Assembly: GCA_019694135.1 (NCBI GenBank)
Contig: JAIBCM010000008.1
Coordinates: 1 to 33,656 of the forward strand
DNA: 33,656 nucleotides
From: Verrucomicrobiia bacterium
GTDB lineage: Bacteria > Verrucomicrobiota > Verrucomicrobiia > JADLBR01 > JAIBCM01
Direction of reading: 5' to 3'
In this document: positions 25,618 through 33,635 of the stretch, one piece after another
Numbering within the stretch: position 1 is the first letter of the stretch
Layout: each line of letters starts with the position of its first letter
The notes under the pieces: generated by a model
What the model was told of the DNA's origin: nothing
Databases searched by the model: none
Seen by the model: only the letters and a program-made list of their open reading frames with translations
Position numbers and translations under genes: made by a program

Positions 25618-27297
25618 ATGCTTAGCCTGGACCATATTTCCTACCAAACCGCCGCGCCTTCAAACGATGCTCAACCTATTCTTCACTCCGTCTCAGCCAC
25701 TTTTAACATTCCTTCCTTTTCAGCTATTTTAGGCCCATCAGGATGCGGCAAAAGCACCCTATTAAAAATCATTGCTGGCATTCTGGAACCTAGCCAAGGC
25801 AATATTTTTTGGAATGGACGCAATCTTGTAACCGAGGGCGATTTATTACCCGGCCAAATCGGTTACGTTCCCCAATTCAGCATTGCCCACGAAAACCTCA
25901 CGGTCGCTGAAAATATTCAAATCGCATGCCAACTGCGTATGAATCGAATTTCTTCTGAGGAGCTAAAACAAAAAGTAAAAAACCTTTTAAATGATGTCGG
26001 CCTCCAAGAAGTTGCGGATCGTCCCACTCGACTCATTTCAGGTGGACAAAAACGCCGACTCTCCCTTGCCATGGAATTAGCTAGCGCTCCCACCCTCCTG
26101 CTTTGCGATGAAGTGACCAGCGGCCTCGACCCCCAATCTGAAACGGAAATCCTCCATTTACTTCACCAACTCGCGCAACAAAAAAAATGTCTCATCCTCA
26201 ACGTCACCCACAGTCTGAACCACCTGGAACTTTACGACTCCATCACAGTGCTTTACCAAGGTCACCTAGCCTATCACGGACCCTCCGCTTATCTCCTCAC
26301 CCACTTTGGCATTCATCACCCCGAAAACCTTTTCCCCACACTTCTCTCGCAAGTTCCTGAAAATTGGAGCTCTCACCATTGGACAAATTTAGAAACAGAA
26401 TCACACATCAGTGAAGAAAACAGAGAAGAAATACCAACCATCGCTTCACCCTTGCGACAATTTTTCATCCTTCTCAAACGACGACTACTACTTTTTTATC
26501 GTGACCGCTCACAATTTGCGCTTCATCTCCTACTACTTTTTCTTTTTCCAAGTCTAGTCGTATTATTTGCCTATCGTGGTTTGCCTCAAATTCAAAACCT
26601 CAACATGGGCCAAGACATCAACCTCATTCAACAACTCAAAGAAACCGTCACATTCACTGCGCAAACTAGCAAAATCGGAAGCTTAGTTTCAGGCCTCATT
26701 TTATTTCAAGTGATTCTACTCACCCTCATGGCATCCAACAATTCGGCTCGCGAAATCGTCGCCGAACGACTTTTACTAGAAAAAGAAAAACTAGCCGGGC
26801 TCAATATCTCAAGTTACCTCGCAAGCAAAATTCTTTTTTTATCTTTTCTCGTAATCGCTCAATCCATTTGGATGACACTGTTTGTCAAAACCATCTGCCG
26901 CTTTCCTGGCTCCGTCCTACCTCAAATTATTTTACTCACCTTTGTCAACGCCGCCGTCACAGCCACCTGTCTGGCTATTTCCAGTTGGTCTCGCACTACA
27001 GAAAAAGCCTCTTTAATTTCTTTGTACATCGTCGGCTTTCAACTTCCTCTGTCGGGTGCCGTTCTTGCTTTACCCTCCTGGCTCACTCATTTCGTCCAAC
27101 CCTTTATTGCAACCTACTGGAGCTGGTCAGGCATGCTTCAAACCATGCGTGCCGAACGTATTTACGATCTCGTTATCGCAATTTCTGAAACCGCTCTCTC
27201 CCCACTACTTCTTTGCTATTGGGTATTAGGCGCGCACACCTTACTCGCTATCTTTCTTGCCTACTTAGGCTGCTGGCGAAGCGCCTGGGACAATTAG
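25618..27297 (+). CDS. ABCG-like ABC transporter half-molecule (ATPase fused to ABC-2 permease)
   Basis: This 559-aa protein has its ATPase domain first and its membrane domain second, the reverse order typical of ABCG/White transporters. The nucleotide-binding domain (about 1-225) carries Walker A GPSGCGKST (39-47), signature ISGGQ (140-144), Walker B LLLCDE with Glu165, and the H-loop His198. A linker of about 60 residues leads to an ABC-2 type permease (about 285-555) with around six hydrophobic segments. Direction is probably export, and it should act as a dimer; the substrate is unknown. The ATG at 25618 gives a normal domain start. No SD is visible. No partner permease is needed or present nearby. 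Confidence 0.88.
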   Translation: MLSLDHISYQTAAPSNDAQPILHSVSATFNIPSFSAILGPSGCGKSTLLKIIAGILEPSQGNIFWNGRNLVTEGDLLPGQIGYVPQFSIAHENLTVAENIQIACQLRMNRISSEELKQKVKNLLNDVGLQEVADRPTRLISGGQKRRLSLAMELASAPTLLLCDEVTSGLDPQSETEILHLLHQLAQQKKCLILNVTHSLNHLELYDSITVLYQGHLAYHGPSAYLLTHFGIHHPENLFPTLLSQVPENWSSHHWTNLETESHISEENREEIPTIASPLRQFFILLKRRLLLFYRDRSQFALHLLLLFLFPSLVVLFAYRGLPQIQNLNMGQDINLIQQLKETVTFTAQTSKIGSLVSGLILFQVILLTLMASNNSAREIVAERLLLEKEKLAGLNISSYLASKILFLSFLVIAQSIWMTLFVKTICRFPGSVLPQIILLTFVNAAVTATCLAISSWSRTTEKASLISLYIVGFQLPLSGAVLALPSWLTHFVQPFIATYWSWSGMLQTMRAERIYDLVIAISETALSPLLLCYWVLGAHTLLAIFLAYLGCWRSAWDN

Positions 27298-27323
27298 GCA
27301 TTCACTTGAAACTCGAAATAAAT

Positions 27324-27352
27324 TTGTCAACCCTATCCATTCCTCTTATACT
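27324..27352 (+). promoter_or_regulatory. Candidate promoter of the 27363-29602 gene pair
   Basis: TTGTCA (27324-27329), a 17-base spacer and TATACT (27347-27352). The -10 box ends 10 bases before the ATG at 27363, with no SD between. This is one of the best -35/-10 pairs in the window. Confidence 0.6.
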
Positions 27353-27362
27353 TTAATAAGTT

Positions 27363-27758
27363 ATGCCCCGTCGTGCCAGCGCCAAACATCATCCAACCAT
27401 TTGGATTTTTGTAGTCGGTCTCATTATTATTTTGGGAGCTGGAGGCTACTACCTTTATCGCAATGTCAACGATCCCTTTCGAACATTACAACCCTTAGAC
27501 GTTTCCATTTATCTGGAAAACTCCAATAGCCTGCGTGGCAACACCTATAAAATCCAAGCCACCATTCAAAATTCTTTAGCCTGGTCCCCTAATCTGGGTC
27601 GGCTTTTTTCTGTCGCTATGGAATCCGGCGAACCTTTGCCTCTTTTAGTTCCTGTACAATTCAATCAAACCAATTTGCAAAAAGGACAAAAATTTTTCTT
27701 TAAAATCAAAATCAGTGAAAAAGGCATCCTAACAGTAGAAGACCTGAAAAAATCATGA
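27363..27758 (+). CDS. Small single-pass membrane protein of unknown function
   Basis: This 131-aa protein has a short basic N-terminus and one membrane segment (about residues 13-33, IWIFVVGLIIILGAGGYYLY). A soluble domain of about 95 residues, probably periplasmic, follows. The domain looks beta-rich (DVSIYLENSNSLRGNTYKI, PLLVPVQFNQ, FFFKIKISEKGILTVEDL), possibly an OB-like or small barrel fold, but I do not recognise it. Its stop overlaps the next start by four bases (ATGA), so the two products are made together and may work as a complex. A promoter lies immediately upstream. Confidence 0.7.
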   Translation: MPRRASAKHHPTIWIFVVGLIIILGAGGYYLYRNVNDPFRTLQPLDVSIYLENSNSLRGNTYKIQATIQNSLAWSPNLGRLFSVAMESGEPLPLLVPVQFNQTNLQKGQKFFFKIKISEKGILTVEDLKKS

Positions 27759-29602
27759 AACGCAGATTAATCATTTTAGAAATGTTCTGCCTATGCGCTA
27801 GCTACACTCTTTTCGCGCAAGCTCCCGACACCGCTCCCGCAGCACCCACCACTCCTGCCGCGTCCGCGCCCACCGAGTCCACAACGAGTGATTCCAAACT
27901 GCTTGGCAAAGACCTTCCCTTTTTCAATCCTGGCAATGAAATCGTCACTTGGGATGGCAAAAATTGGAACATTTCAGACAATCGAGTTTTTCGAGCGCGA
28001 TTCGAAAAATATCTTAACGCTCCGGAGCAAACTTCTCAAGACGACGTTGCCTATCAAAAAATCATCGACCAAATCCTCGAAAAATTGGCGCCTAAAAAAG
28101 TCAACGCTACAACTCTCGATGAAGCTTGGGCTCTTTTACCTGAAGCTTCTAACTACAAATCCGATGCCCACCTTTGCGACTCACTTTCCGACGCGGTATA
28201 TGCTTCCTGGCTAGCCAAAGAAGAAATTCAACGCCTTACCAAAGCCAATGAAACCTTAGATCGCCAAAAAAGCTCCATCGAATGGAACATGAAAATGGCG
28301 GTGCAAAATCAGGATCTGGAAAAAAGTCCGCCCAAAAATCCCTTCGCTGCTGCGGAATGGGCCAAAGAACAAGAACTCAAACGCACCACTCGTACCCAAC
28401 CTTACCTCGAACGTTTAGCTGACATCAATACGCGATTGCTTGCAAACCGAACCAAAAAAGAAGCATCAGAACTACAAACCAAAATCGAATTCCAAGCTCT
28501 CATTGTTCAATTTTTTCTTCAACGCCGATTCCAACACGTTGTCATCGCCAACCGCTTCTATCGCTCCATTTTTGGCGATGGCGACACTCAACTACGTGTT
28601 GACGACCCGATGAAAAATCTTCTCACCCAAGGCAGCGGCTTACCCGCCACCATCGGACTCCTTGATTCCATGGCAAACGAAGCCATGCGTGACGTTACCG
28701 AAGGCGTCGACGCTTTTAATTTCTTACTAGAGAAAGAAGAACTCGCCAGCGCCACACAGCGTCTTCAAGAAGCTTTCACCGTCGGCGAATATCTTCCTGC
28801 CATTCGCACGCTGTCTCGCGATAAAAAACGCCAAGCACTCGACTTTGCTCAAAAGTCCAATCAACTCATCTCCGCCTTGGAAGTTAAGGATTACACTCTA
28901 GCAGAAAACCTCGTAAATGAACTGGAAAAAATGGCAAAAGATTTTGATAAGTCCAAACCCTTAGCCGCTATCGAAACCGCAAAAACCGTCAGCGGCATGC
29001 ACCTTGCTAAAGCGCGCACTGCTGCCGTTAGCGGCGATCGTGCCACCCTGGAAACGGAATTAAAAAATGCCATGGAAATCTGGCCGCGTAACCCAGAACT
29101 AGCAAAAGTTTCTGGCGCCATCTTTGAACAAACTGATATCCAACAACAAGCGCTAGTGGATTTGGAACGTTTGATGAGCCAAAAAAATTATCGTCAAATC
29201 TATGAGGATCGTGTCCGCTTCATCGCCGCCGCAGCGCTTTATCCCGAAAAACAAGAAAAACTCGCCACTGTTTTGGAAAACATGCAGCTCATTGAAAGCA
29301 GCATTATTCGCGCTAACGAAATATCAAAACGTGGCGATTATGCCGGCGCATGGGAAAGCGTCGAAAAGGTATTTCAACAATTTCCCGACGATAATAAACT
29401 CAACCAAGTTCGCGCCGATCTTACCACACAAGCTGCCGACTTCGTACGCAGCCTCCGCACCGCTCAAGACTTAGAAAAAAAAGAGCAAACCGGCTCTAGC
29501 CTCGCTTGGTATCTAAAAGCCCAACGACTTTATCCCCCTAGCGAATTTGCTAAAGAAGGCATTGCTCGTTTGGTTAAAAACATTCTGCCGGAAGAATCTT
29601 AA
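27755..29602 (+). CDS. Secreted helical repeat protein of unknown function
   Basis: This 615-aa protein has a signal peptide (about residues 1-22, ending LFAQ) and an Ala/Pro/Thr-rich linker (about 23-48). The N-terminal part starts with PFFNPGNEIVTWDGKNW, and the rest is strongly helical and charged. Between about 330 and 600 there are TPR-like helix pairs (for example AIETAKTVSGMHLAKARTAA and GDYAGAWESVEKVFQQFPDD). No enzyme motif is visible. Translation is coupled to the small membrane protein upstream, which may anchor it. A periplasmic scaffold or assembly role is a guess from the fold alone. No terminator was identified after the gene. Confidence 0.7.
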   Translation: MKRRLIILEMFCLCASYTLFAQAPDTAPAAPTTPAASAPTESTTSDSKLLGKDLPFFNPGNEIVTWDGKNWNISDNRVFRARFEKYLNAPEQTSQDDVAYQKIIDQILEKLAPKKVNATTLDEAWALLPEASNYKSDAHLCDSLSDAVYASWLAKEEIQRLTKANETLDRQKSSIEWNMKMAVQNQDLEKSPPKNPFAAAEWAKEQELKRTTRTQPYLERLADINTRLLANRTKKEASELQTKIEFQALIVQFFLQRRFQHVVIANRFYRSIFGDGDTQLRVDDPMKNLLTQGSGLPATIGLLDSMANEAMRDVTEGVDAFNFLLEKEELASATQRLQEAFTVGEYLPAIRTLSRDKKRQALDFAQKSNQLISALEVKDYTLAENLVNELEKMAKDFDKSKPLAAIETAKTVSGMHLAKARTAAVSGDRATLETELKNAMEIWPRNPELAKVSGAIFEQTDIQQQALVDLERLMSQKNYRQIYEDRVRFIAAAALYPEKQEKLATVLENMQLIESSIIRANEISKRGDYAGAWESVEKVFQQFPDDNKLNQVRADLTTQAADFVRSLRTAQDLEKKEQTGSSLAWYLKAQRLYPPSEFAKEGIARLVKNILPEES

Positions 29603-29702
29603 AAGTTGATACCATTTTGTTAAAAAAGATTAAAATCACTCACTTCAGAACCACTGCTTTTAATTGATCGCTAACCCTTTCAATATCAAAATATATTAAA
29701 AT

Positions 29703-29731
29703 TTGACAACCGCTCCTTCATAGGTTTTATT
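29703..29731 (+). promoter_or_regulatory. Candidate promoter of the 70-aa gene
   Basis: A consensus TTGACA (29703-29708), a 17-base spacer and TTTATT (29726-29731, 4 of 6). The -10 ends 7 bases before the ATG at 29739, leaving essentially no leader. Confidence 0.5.
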
Positions 29732-29738
29732 CTCCTTA

Positions 29739-29951
29739 ATGCAAAAACAACAAACCTCTCGCAATCCTTTCGATAAAATAACTGAGGTCTCTTCATTTTT
29801 AGACAGACTCGATTCACCCTCAGTGGCAGACTATGCTGCTTCTTGTGCCGCTCAAGGCAAACCTATGGATCCAATGGTGTTAATTGATATAGCAAAAACG
29901 ATCAATGGGCCGAATAATTCCATAAAAACAGGTGGCATGGGAATGTTTTAA
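29739..29951 (+). CDS. Small cytosolic protein of unknown function (70 aa)
   Basis: This is a soluble 70-aa protein with no signal or membrane segment. It looks mostly helical: a segment around ITEVSSFLDRLDS, a Cys-containing turn (AASCAAQGKPMDP) and a helix MVLIDIAKTIN, ending in a Gly/Met-rich tail (TGGMGMF). I do not recognise the family. Its own consensus-like promoter directly upstream supports it as a real gene. It is convergent with the methyltransferase gene, which ends 9 bases away. Confidence 0.6.
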   Translation: MQKQQTSRNPFDKITEVSSFLDRLDSPSVADYAASCAAQGKPMDPMVLIDIAKTINGPNNSIKTGGMGMF

Positions 29952-29960
29952 ACTTCGTCC

Positions 29961-30527
29961 TCACACCATTTTTTGATAAATGCGTAGCAACTCTCTCCCT
30001 TCTCGACCTTCATAACTCCGATTAGGAATCCACTCTTTTTCTAAAGTAAAATAGGGATTAAAAAGTAAGTCTAATTGTGTTACTTTAATCCCAAACGGCG
30101 GACCTTCTTCCACTTCGGGATTTAAATAAAAAATGCCCAATAACCTGCCGTTCACCTTCAAAACTTCATAAACCGATTTCACATAAGCTTCGCGTTGATT
30201 AGGATCAATCGCACAAAAGCAAGTGTGCTCCACAACCCAATCAAATTTCTCTTTCCAGGCCTCAGACAAATGAAAAAGATCGCCCAAAACATATTCGACT
30301 TTTCCCAAAAATTCTTTAGCTCGCTCAATCGCCGTTGGCGCAACATCCAAGCCCGTGACATTGGCTCCCCGACTCGCTAACAAACGCGCATCGTGACCCA
30401 ACCCACAACCCGGGACCAAAACCTTTCCTTTAATCGGATGATCCTTCAAATAATCTTCCAAAGGTGGCGCAGCATAACCTTTATCCCAAGGCGTGTCACG
30501 GACTCGATAACGCTGTTCCCAGTCCAT
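29961..30527 (-). CDS. TPMT-superfamily SAM-dependent methyltransferase
   Basis: This 188-aa protein resembles the thiopurine/thiol/halide methyltransferase family. It starts with WEQRYRVRDTPWDKG, as family members do. The SAM-binding motif VLVPGCGLGHDARLLA is at about residues 37-52, followed by GLDVAP, the acidic block GDLF, and the family's EHTCFCAIDPNQR and GPPFG motifs. The likely acceptor is a small thiol, selenol, tellurite or halide; the substrate cannot be told. The ATG at 30527 overlaps the SUI1 stop (TGATG), with GGAG at good distance; a TTG one codon earlier is not needed. The gene is the second in a two-gene operon with the SUI1 gene. Confidence 0.85.
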   Translation of the reverse strand: MDWEQRYRVRDTPWDKGYAAPPLEDYLKDHPIKGKVLVPGCGLGHDARLLASRGANVTGLDVAPTAIERAKEFLGKVEYVLGDLFHLSEAWKEKFDWVVEHTCFCAIDPNQREAYVKSVYEVLKVNGRLLGIFYLNPEVEEGPPFGIKVTQLDLLFNPYFTLEKEWIPNRSYEGREGRELLRIYQKMV

Positions 30528-30895
30528 CAACGCACTCCATCCACGCGAAACCCTTGGTTCTCTAGGAAGTTACGAATTTTCGCCGGTTGATCCCCTTGAA
30601 TTTCAATTTCTCGATCCTTCACTGTTCCGCCGCATCCACAAAATTTTTTTAAACCTCGCGCCAACTCGTCAATCTCGCGAAGATTGATTCTCGATTCAAA
30701 CTGCGAAACCACAATCACCGCCTTACCGGCGCGTTGTGACGTCTCTTTACGCAATACCACACGCCCTTTTTTTGCAGTGACAACCGAAGTAGATTCCGAA
30801 GAAGAAACAGGAAGTCCCTCCAGGTGAAATGCAGCAAAAGGCGAACTAAGCGGCGCCGACTCACCCGAGGTAGGAATGCGTTCTTTCTTTTTCAT
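30527..30895 (-). CDS. SUI1/eIF1-family translation factor (YciH-like)
   Basis: This 122-aa protein has a disordered N-terminal half rich in Ser and Pro (residues 1-40) and a C-terminal SUI1 domain (about 45-120). The domain shows GRVVLRKETSQRAGKAV, LKKFCGCGGTVKD and EIEIQGDQPAKIRNFLE, the core eIF1 block. The E. coli homologue YciH influences start-codon and initiation-complex selection; its role in other bacteria is less clear. The start has AAAGGA a few bases upstream. It is the first gene of an operon with a TPMT-type methyltransferase and is divergent from the DUF3096 gene. Confidence 0.88.
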   Translation of the reverse strand: MKKKERIPTSGESAPLSSPFAAFHLEGLPVSSSESTSVVTAKKGRVVLRKETSQRAGKAVIVVSQFESRINLREIDELARGLKKFCGCGGTVKDREIEIQGDQPAKIRNFLENQGFRVDGVR

Positions 30896-30953
30896 AAGAT
30901 CCTTTTACGAATAAAAACGTGCAAAAAAAACTTTTTTTTATAAACTTAAAAAT

Positions 30954-31088
30954 ATGCAAATTAATCTCACCTATCAACCTCTTCTAGCTTTAATCGCTGG
31001 CATTTTAATTTTAATTGTCCCGCGACTACTTAACTACATCGTTGCCATCTATTTTATCATTATTGGCATTGCAGGCCTGATTCGCTAG
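30954..31088 (+). CDS. DUF3096 mini membrane protein (44 aa)
   Basis: An ATG-to-TAG reading frame of 44 residues encodes an almost wholly hydrophobic protein with a polar turn. Residues about 9-22 and 28-43 are hydrophobic, separated by VPRLLNY. The pattern LLALIAGILILIVPRLLNY followed by IVAIYFIIIGIAGL is that of the DUF3096 family of tiny inner-membrane proteins of unknown function. TATAAA (30939-30944) ends 9 bases before the ATG, but no good -35 is seen. Its TAG overlaps the stop of the convergent methyltransferase gene within the palindrome CTAG (31085-31088). Confidence 0.85.
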   Translation: MQINLTYQPLLALIAGILILIVPRLLNYIVAIYFIIIGIAGLIR

Positions 31089-31834
31089 CGCTTTCGCCAA
31101 ACCGTGGCTTCGGCTACGCTCCATTGATATTTTCGCGCATGCTCGCGAATTAGGAAAGGCATGTCATGACACTCCAGCAACTCAAAATCCGATTCCAATA
31201 AAGATTGAAGTGTATCCAAAGTAAAAATTGATTTTTCATCACGTTTTATTCCACCCAACCATTCCTCTTTTGGTGTCACAGTTTCCAACCAAGTGTAAGG
31301 CGAAGTAATCAGCAAAATTCCTTTAACCGCTAAAAAAGAACTGATTTTTTCCAAACATCGCTTGAGTTCAGGCAATCGATCGATAAGATTAGCCATCAGC
31401 ACAAAATCAAACACTCCCAATTTCGAATCAAGTTGGCAAGCATTACCATGAATAAATGTCACCTTATCTCTTATAATATCCGAAGGCACCTGAGCTACAA
31501 ACTGCTCCACCAGTTCACCTTCCAAAGGAAAAGAATAACTTAATTCACCGTTTTGCTTTAATTGATTCGCCGTTGCAATAAAACGTCGAGAAGCATCCAA
31601 TCCGATGACCTCATCAAAATTTTTTGCGAGTTCAAAAGTTGATCTTCCCACAGCGCATCCCAAATCCAACGCCCTTCCCTTTTTTTGAGACCAACGCACG
31701 CCCAATTCCGCACAGCGCACTGGAAAATAAAGCGCGTCAACGGGTCCAAAAGAATAAGGCAAAATCTCTTCACGCTTGCCGTAATGAAACAACAAATATT
31801 GCGCCAACTGTGCGTCAGACTCGTAATCCACCAT
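31085..31834 (-). CDS. OvoA-C-terminal-like methyltransferase (putative 4-mercaptohistidine N1-methyltransferase)
   Basis: This 249-aa class I SAM methyltransferase begins with YESDAQLAQYLLFHYG, a pattern I associate with the C-terminal domain of OvoA, which methylates mercaptohistidine to make ovothiol. The SAM motif ALDLGCAVGRSTFELA is at about residues 55-70, then GLDASRRFI, and FDFVLMANLIDRLP as motif IV region. Here the domain is a separate protein: the iron-dependent sulfoxide synthase half of OvoA is not in the window. Several bacteria have such free-standing versions with unproven substrates, so the name is provisional. The ATG lies 4 bases after the stop of the metallopeptidase-like gene, so the pair is an operon. 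Confidence 0.75.
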   Translation of the reverse strand: MVDYESDAQLAQYLLFHYGKREEILPYSFGPVDALYFPVRCAELGVRWSQKKGRALDLGCAVGRSTFELAKNFDEVIGLDASRRFIATANQLKQNGELSYSFPLEGELVEQFVAQVPSDIIRDKVTFIHGNACQLDSKLGVFDFVLMANLIDRLPELKRCLEKISSFLAVKGILLITSPYTWLETVTPKEEWLGGIKRDEKSIFTLDTLQSLLESDFELLECHDMPFLIREHARKYQWSVAEATVWRKR

Positions 31835-31838
31835 ACTA

Positions 31839-32984
31839 TCAAACAGCCAATAAAGACCGCAAATAAGCTGAAGGCTTATAGTTCTCGATTAACACTTCCA
31901 CCGATCCATTGCGATAAAGCCGGACTTGCGGCGCTTCAACCTCTGGCGTTTTATGCGGAGCAAATAAAATATCATCATGCGTGGCATTTTTCGCTTTCGC
32001 AAATTTATCGGGTGTTAAATGTCCTCCCAAATGATCACTGCGACCTGTCGCAACATGAAACGTGCCTAAAATTTTTTCATCTTGAATATCCCGACCCGCA
32101 AAAGGCAATTCTTGAGTACCAAAACCCAGCTCACCTAACTCGCCCGTCACCGGATCATTTTTTAATTTCTTTTGATGCTCTTCGATAGTCGATTTCTCTC
32201 CATACAACAAAGTTGCTTCCACAATTCGCCCTCCCGTCACTCGCATCAACCCCAACGTTCCATCTTCATACTTCATCGGGAAAAACCCTTCTGCGCCCGT
32301 TGGCACATAATAAATTTCGCCTGCCGGCAAATTAGCCACATCCGGATTTCTACCGCGACACAATCCATGACTTTTCTGCGCTTCTTGTTTACCCAATTCC
32401 AATGTTAACGTATAAGGTTTGTTCGCCACCTTAAAATCAATCTCCACCTTATCCGCACGCGTCATTCCCAAACGCAATTTTTCTGCCTGACGGCTCACCT
32501 CCTCATAATCTACCGATAAGCCTGTCGCTAAAATCGTAGCGTTCACTCCGTGCAATGTAGCGCCCCGAAATCCGTAGCGCTTAGCGAACGCCGTCAAAGG
32601 CGCCGTAGCAGAATAAGTCGAAATACAAAGTAAAATATCATAGTTAGGATAAATATCCTTTTCCAGGCTCAGTCGCTTCCCGCTTACATCGTAAGCCACA
32701 TCCTTCATATCCAAATTACTTCCACCCGTAATTTCATAAGCATAAAGCTCGCCTCCTTGCAATTTTAGCTCCTCCAAAACCCCTTGTTTTAACCCTTCAT
32801 AAAAAACTTCCACCGCATATTTCTGAATCAAAAGCTGAGGATCTTTCAAAAATTTTAACCCTTTCACATTTGCCGGATGAAGTAAATCAATTAGAATGCC
32901 AATCTTTTCTCCAGGTTGAGGCGCAAAAACCGTGCGCAATAATCGACTTAAACTGAAGGGAGGGAAATGAGAAACGGGTTGCAT
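31839..32984 (-). CDS. M29 (thermophilic aminopeptidase T)-like metallopeptidase
   Basis: This 381-aa protein resembles the M29 aminopeptidase family. Candidate metal and catalytic residues sit in the expected order: Glu223 in AGEIYYVP, Glu285 in GELGFGT, His310 in GTFHVATG and His336/Asp338 in ATHDDILF. The N-terminal half looks like the Rossmann-like lobe of M29 enzymes. The length matches the family (about 370-410 aa). The ATG at 32984 has no SD; a weak TTGATT-17-TTAACT promoter ends 11 bases upstream. It is the first gene in an operon with the OvoA-C-like methyltransferase. Substrate unknown; other members release N-terminal residues from peptides. The assignment rests on motif order, so confidence is moderate. 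Confidence 0.65.
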   Translation of the reverse strand: MQPVSHFPPFSLSRLLRTVFAPQPGEKIGILIDLLHPANVKGLKFLKDPQLLIQKYAVEVFYEGLKQGVLEELKLQGGELYAYEITGGSNLDMKDVAYDVSGKRLSLEKDIYPNYDILLCISTYSATAPLTAFAKRYGFRGATLHGVNATILATGLSVDYEEVSRQAEKLRLGMTRADKVEIDFKVANKPYTLTLELGKQEAQKSHGLCRGRNPDVANLPAGEIYYVPTGAEGFFPMKYEDGTLGLMRVTGGRIVEATLLYGEKSTIEEHQKKLKNDPVTGELGELGFGTQELPFAGRDIQDEKILGTFHVATGRSDHLGGHLTPDKFAKAKNATHDDILFAPHKTPEVEAPQVRLYRNGSVEVLIENYKPSAYLRSLLAV

Positions 32985-33035
32985 AAAGTTTAATCAGTTA
33001 AGATCGAGAAAAATAAAAAATCAAGAAATGTAATC

Positions 33036-33635
33036 TCAAAGATTATTTCCTAGCCAAGCCAGCAACCAGAAAAAAACCATCGGCCAATACATGAGATTAC
33101 CTAAATATTCTGACCATTTAGATTGAAGAGTCTTCACACCTTGCAAATCCGAGGAAATAATTTTTCCTTTAGCAAGGTTTTCAAAAAGCTCATCCTCTCC
33201 CATGCGATCACATATACCTCTTACATCTCCATTTTCAAAAACTGCTGTGAATCCATCAAAAGGAGTAAACAAATTAGGATTACCTATTACTTTAACAATC
33301 TTCATTGAGATGGGTTGCCCAAATTCCTGCAATATAATAATCTCCGCTCCAACACAAGGATAAAGCAATTTATTTTTTGGATGGTTCCAACCAAAAATAA
33401 TGCAAATAATAAGCACGAACCATCTTACAACAAAAGCTTCTTTTTCTGTTAATTTTCTTAACTGAAATGTAAATATTACAAAGAAAGGTAAGGCAGGTAA
33501 AAACCAATTCATACCGTTATTAATGGCCCCACTCGCTATAAACAAAATAGAAATAATTAACAGCGACCATTTTTTAACTAATGCGTATGATTTAATCTTA
33601 TTTAAGTAAAAATAGCTTTGCTTTAACATAGACAT
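33036..33635 (-). CDS. Membrane protein of unknown function
   Basis: This 199-aa protein has four probable membrane segments: about residues 24-39, 43-57, 68-83 and 179-196 (MYWPMVFFWLLAWLG). A soluble loop of about 90 residues between segments 3 and 4 carries VFENGDVRGICDRMGEDE, which looks beta-rich. No known family is recognised. The start could be Met1 or Met3; the window ends 21 bases upstream, so the promoter is not fully visible. A small TAATCT/AGATTA hairpin covers the stop codon but lacks a close T-run. It is separated by 51 bases from the M29-like gene on the same strand. Confidence 0.7.
   Translation of the reverse strand: MSMLKQSYFYLNKIKSYALVKKWSLLIISILFIASGAINNGMNWFLPALPFFVIFTFQLRKLTEKEAFVVRWFVLIICIIFGWNHPKNKLLYPCVGAEIIILQEFGQPISMKIVKVIGNPNLFTPFDGFTAVFENGDVRGICDRMGEDELFENLAKGKIISSDLQGVKTLQSKWSEYLGNLMYWPMVFFWLLAWLGNNL

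Noticed and set aside
33031..33045. TAATCT/AGATTA hairpin as terminator of the last membrane protein gene
   Set aside because: The stem has only 6 AT-rich pairs, overlaps the stop codon, and the T-run is over 10 bases away.
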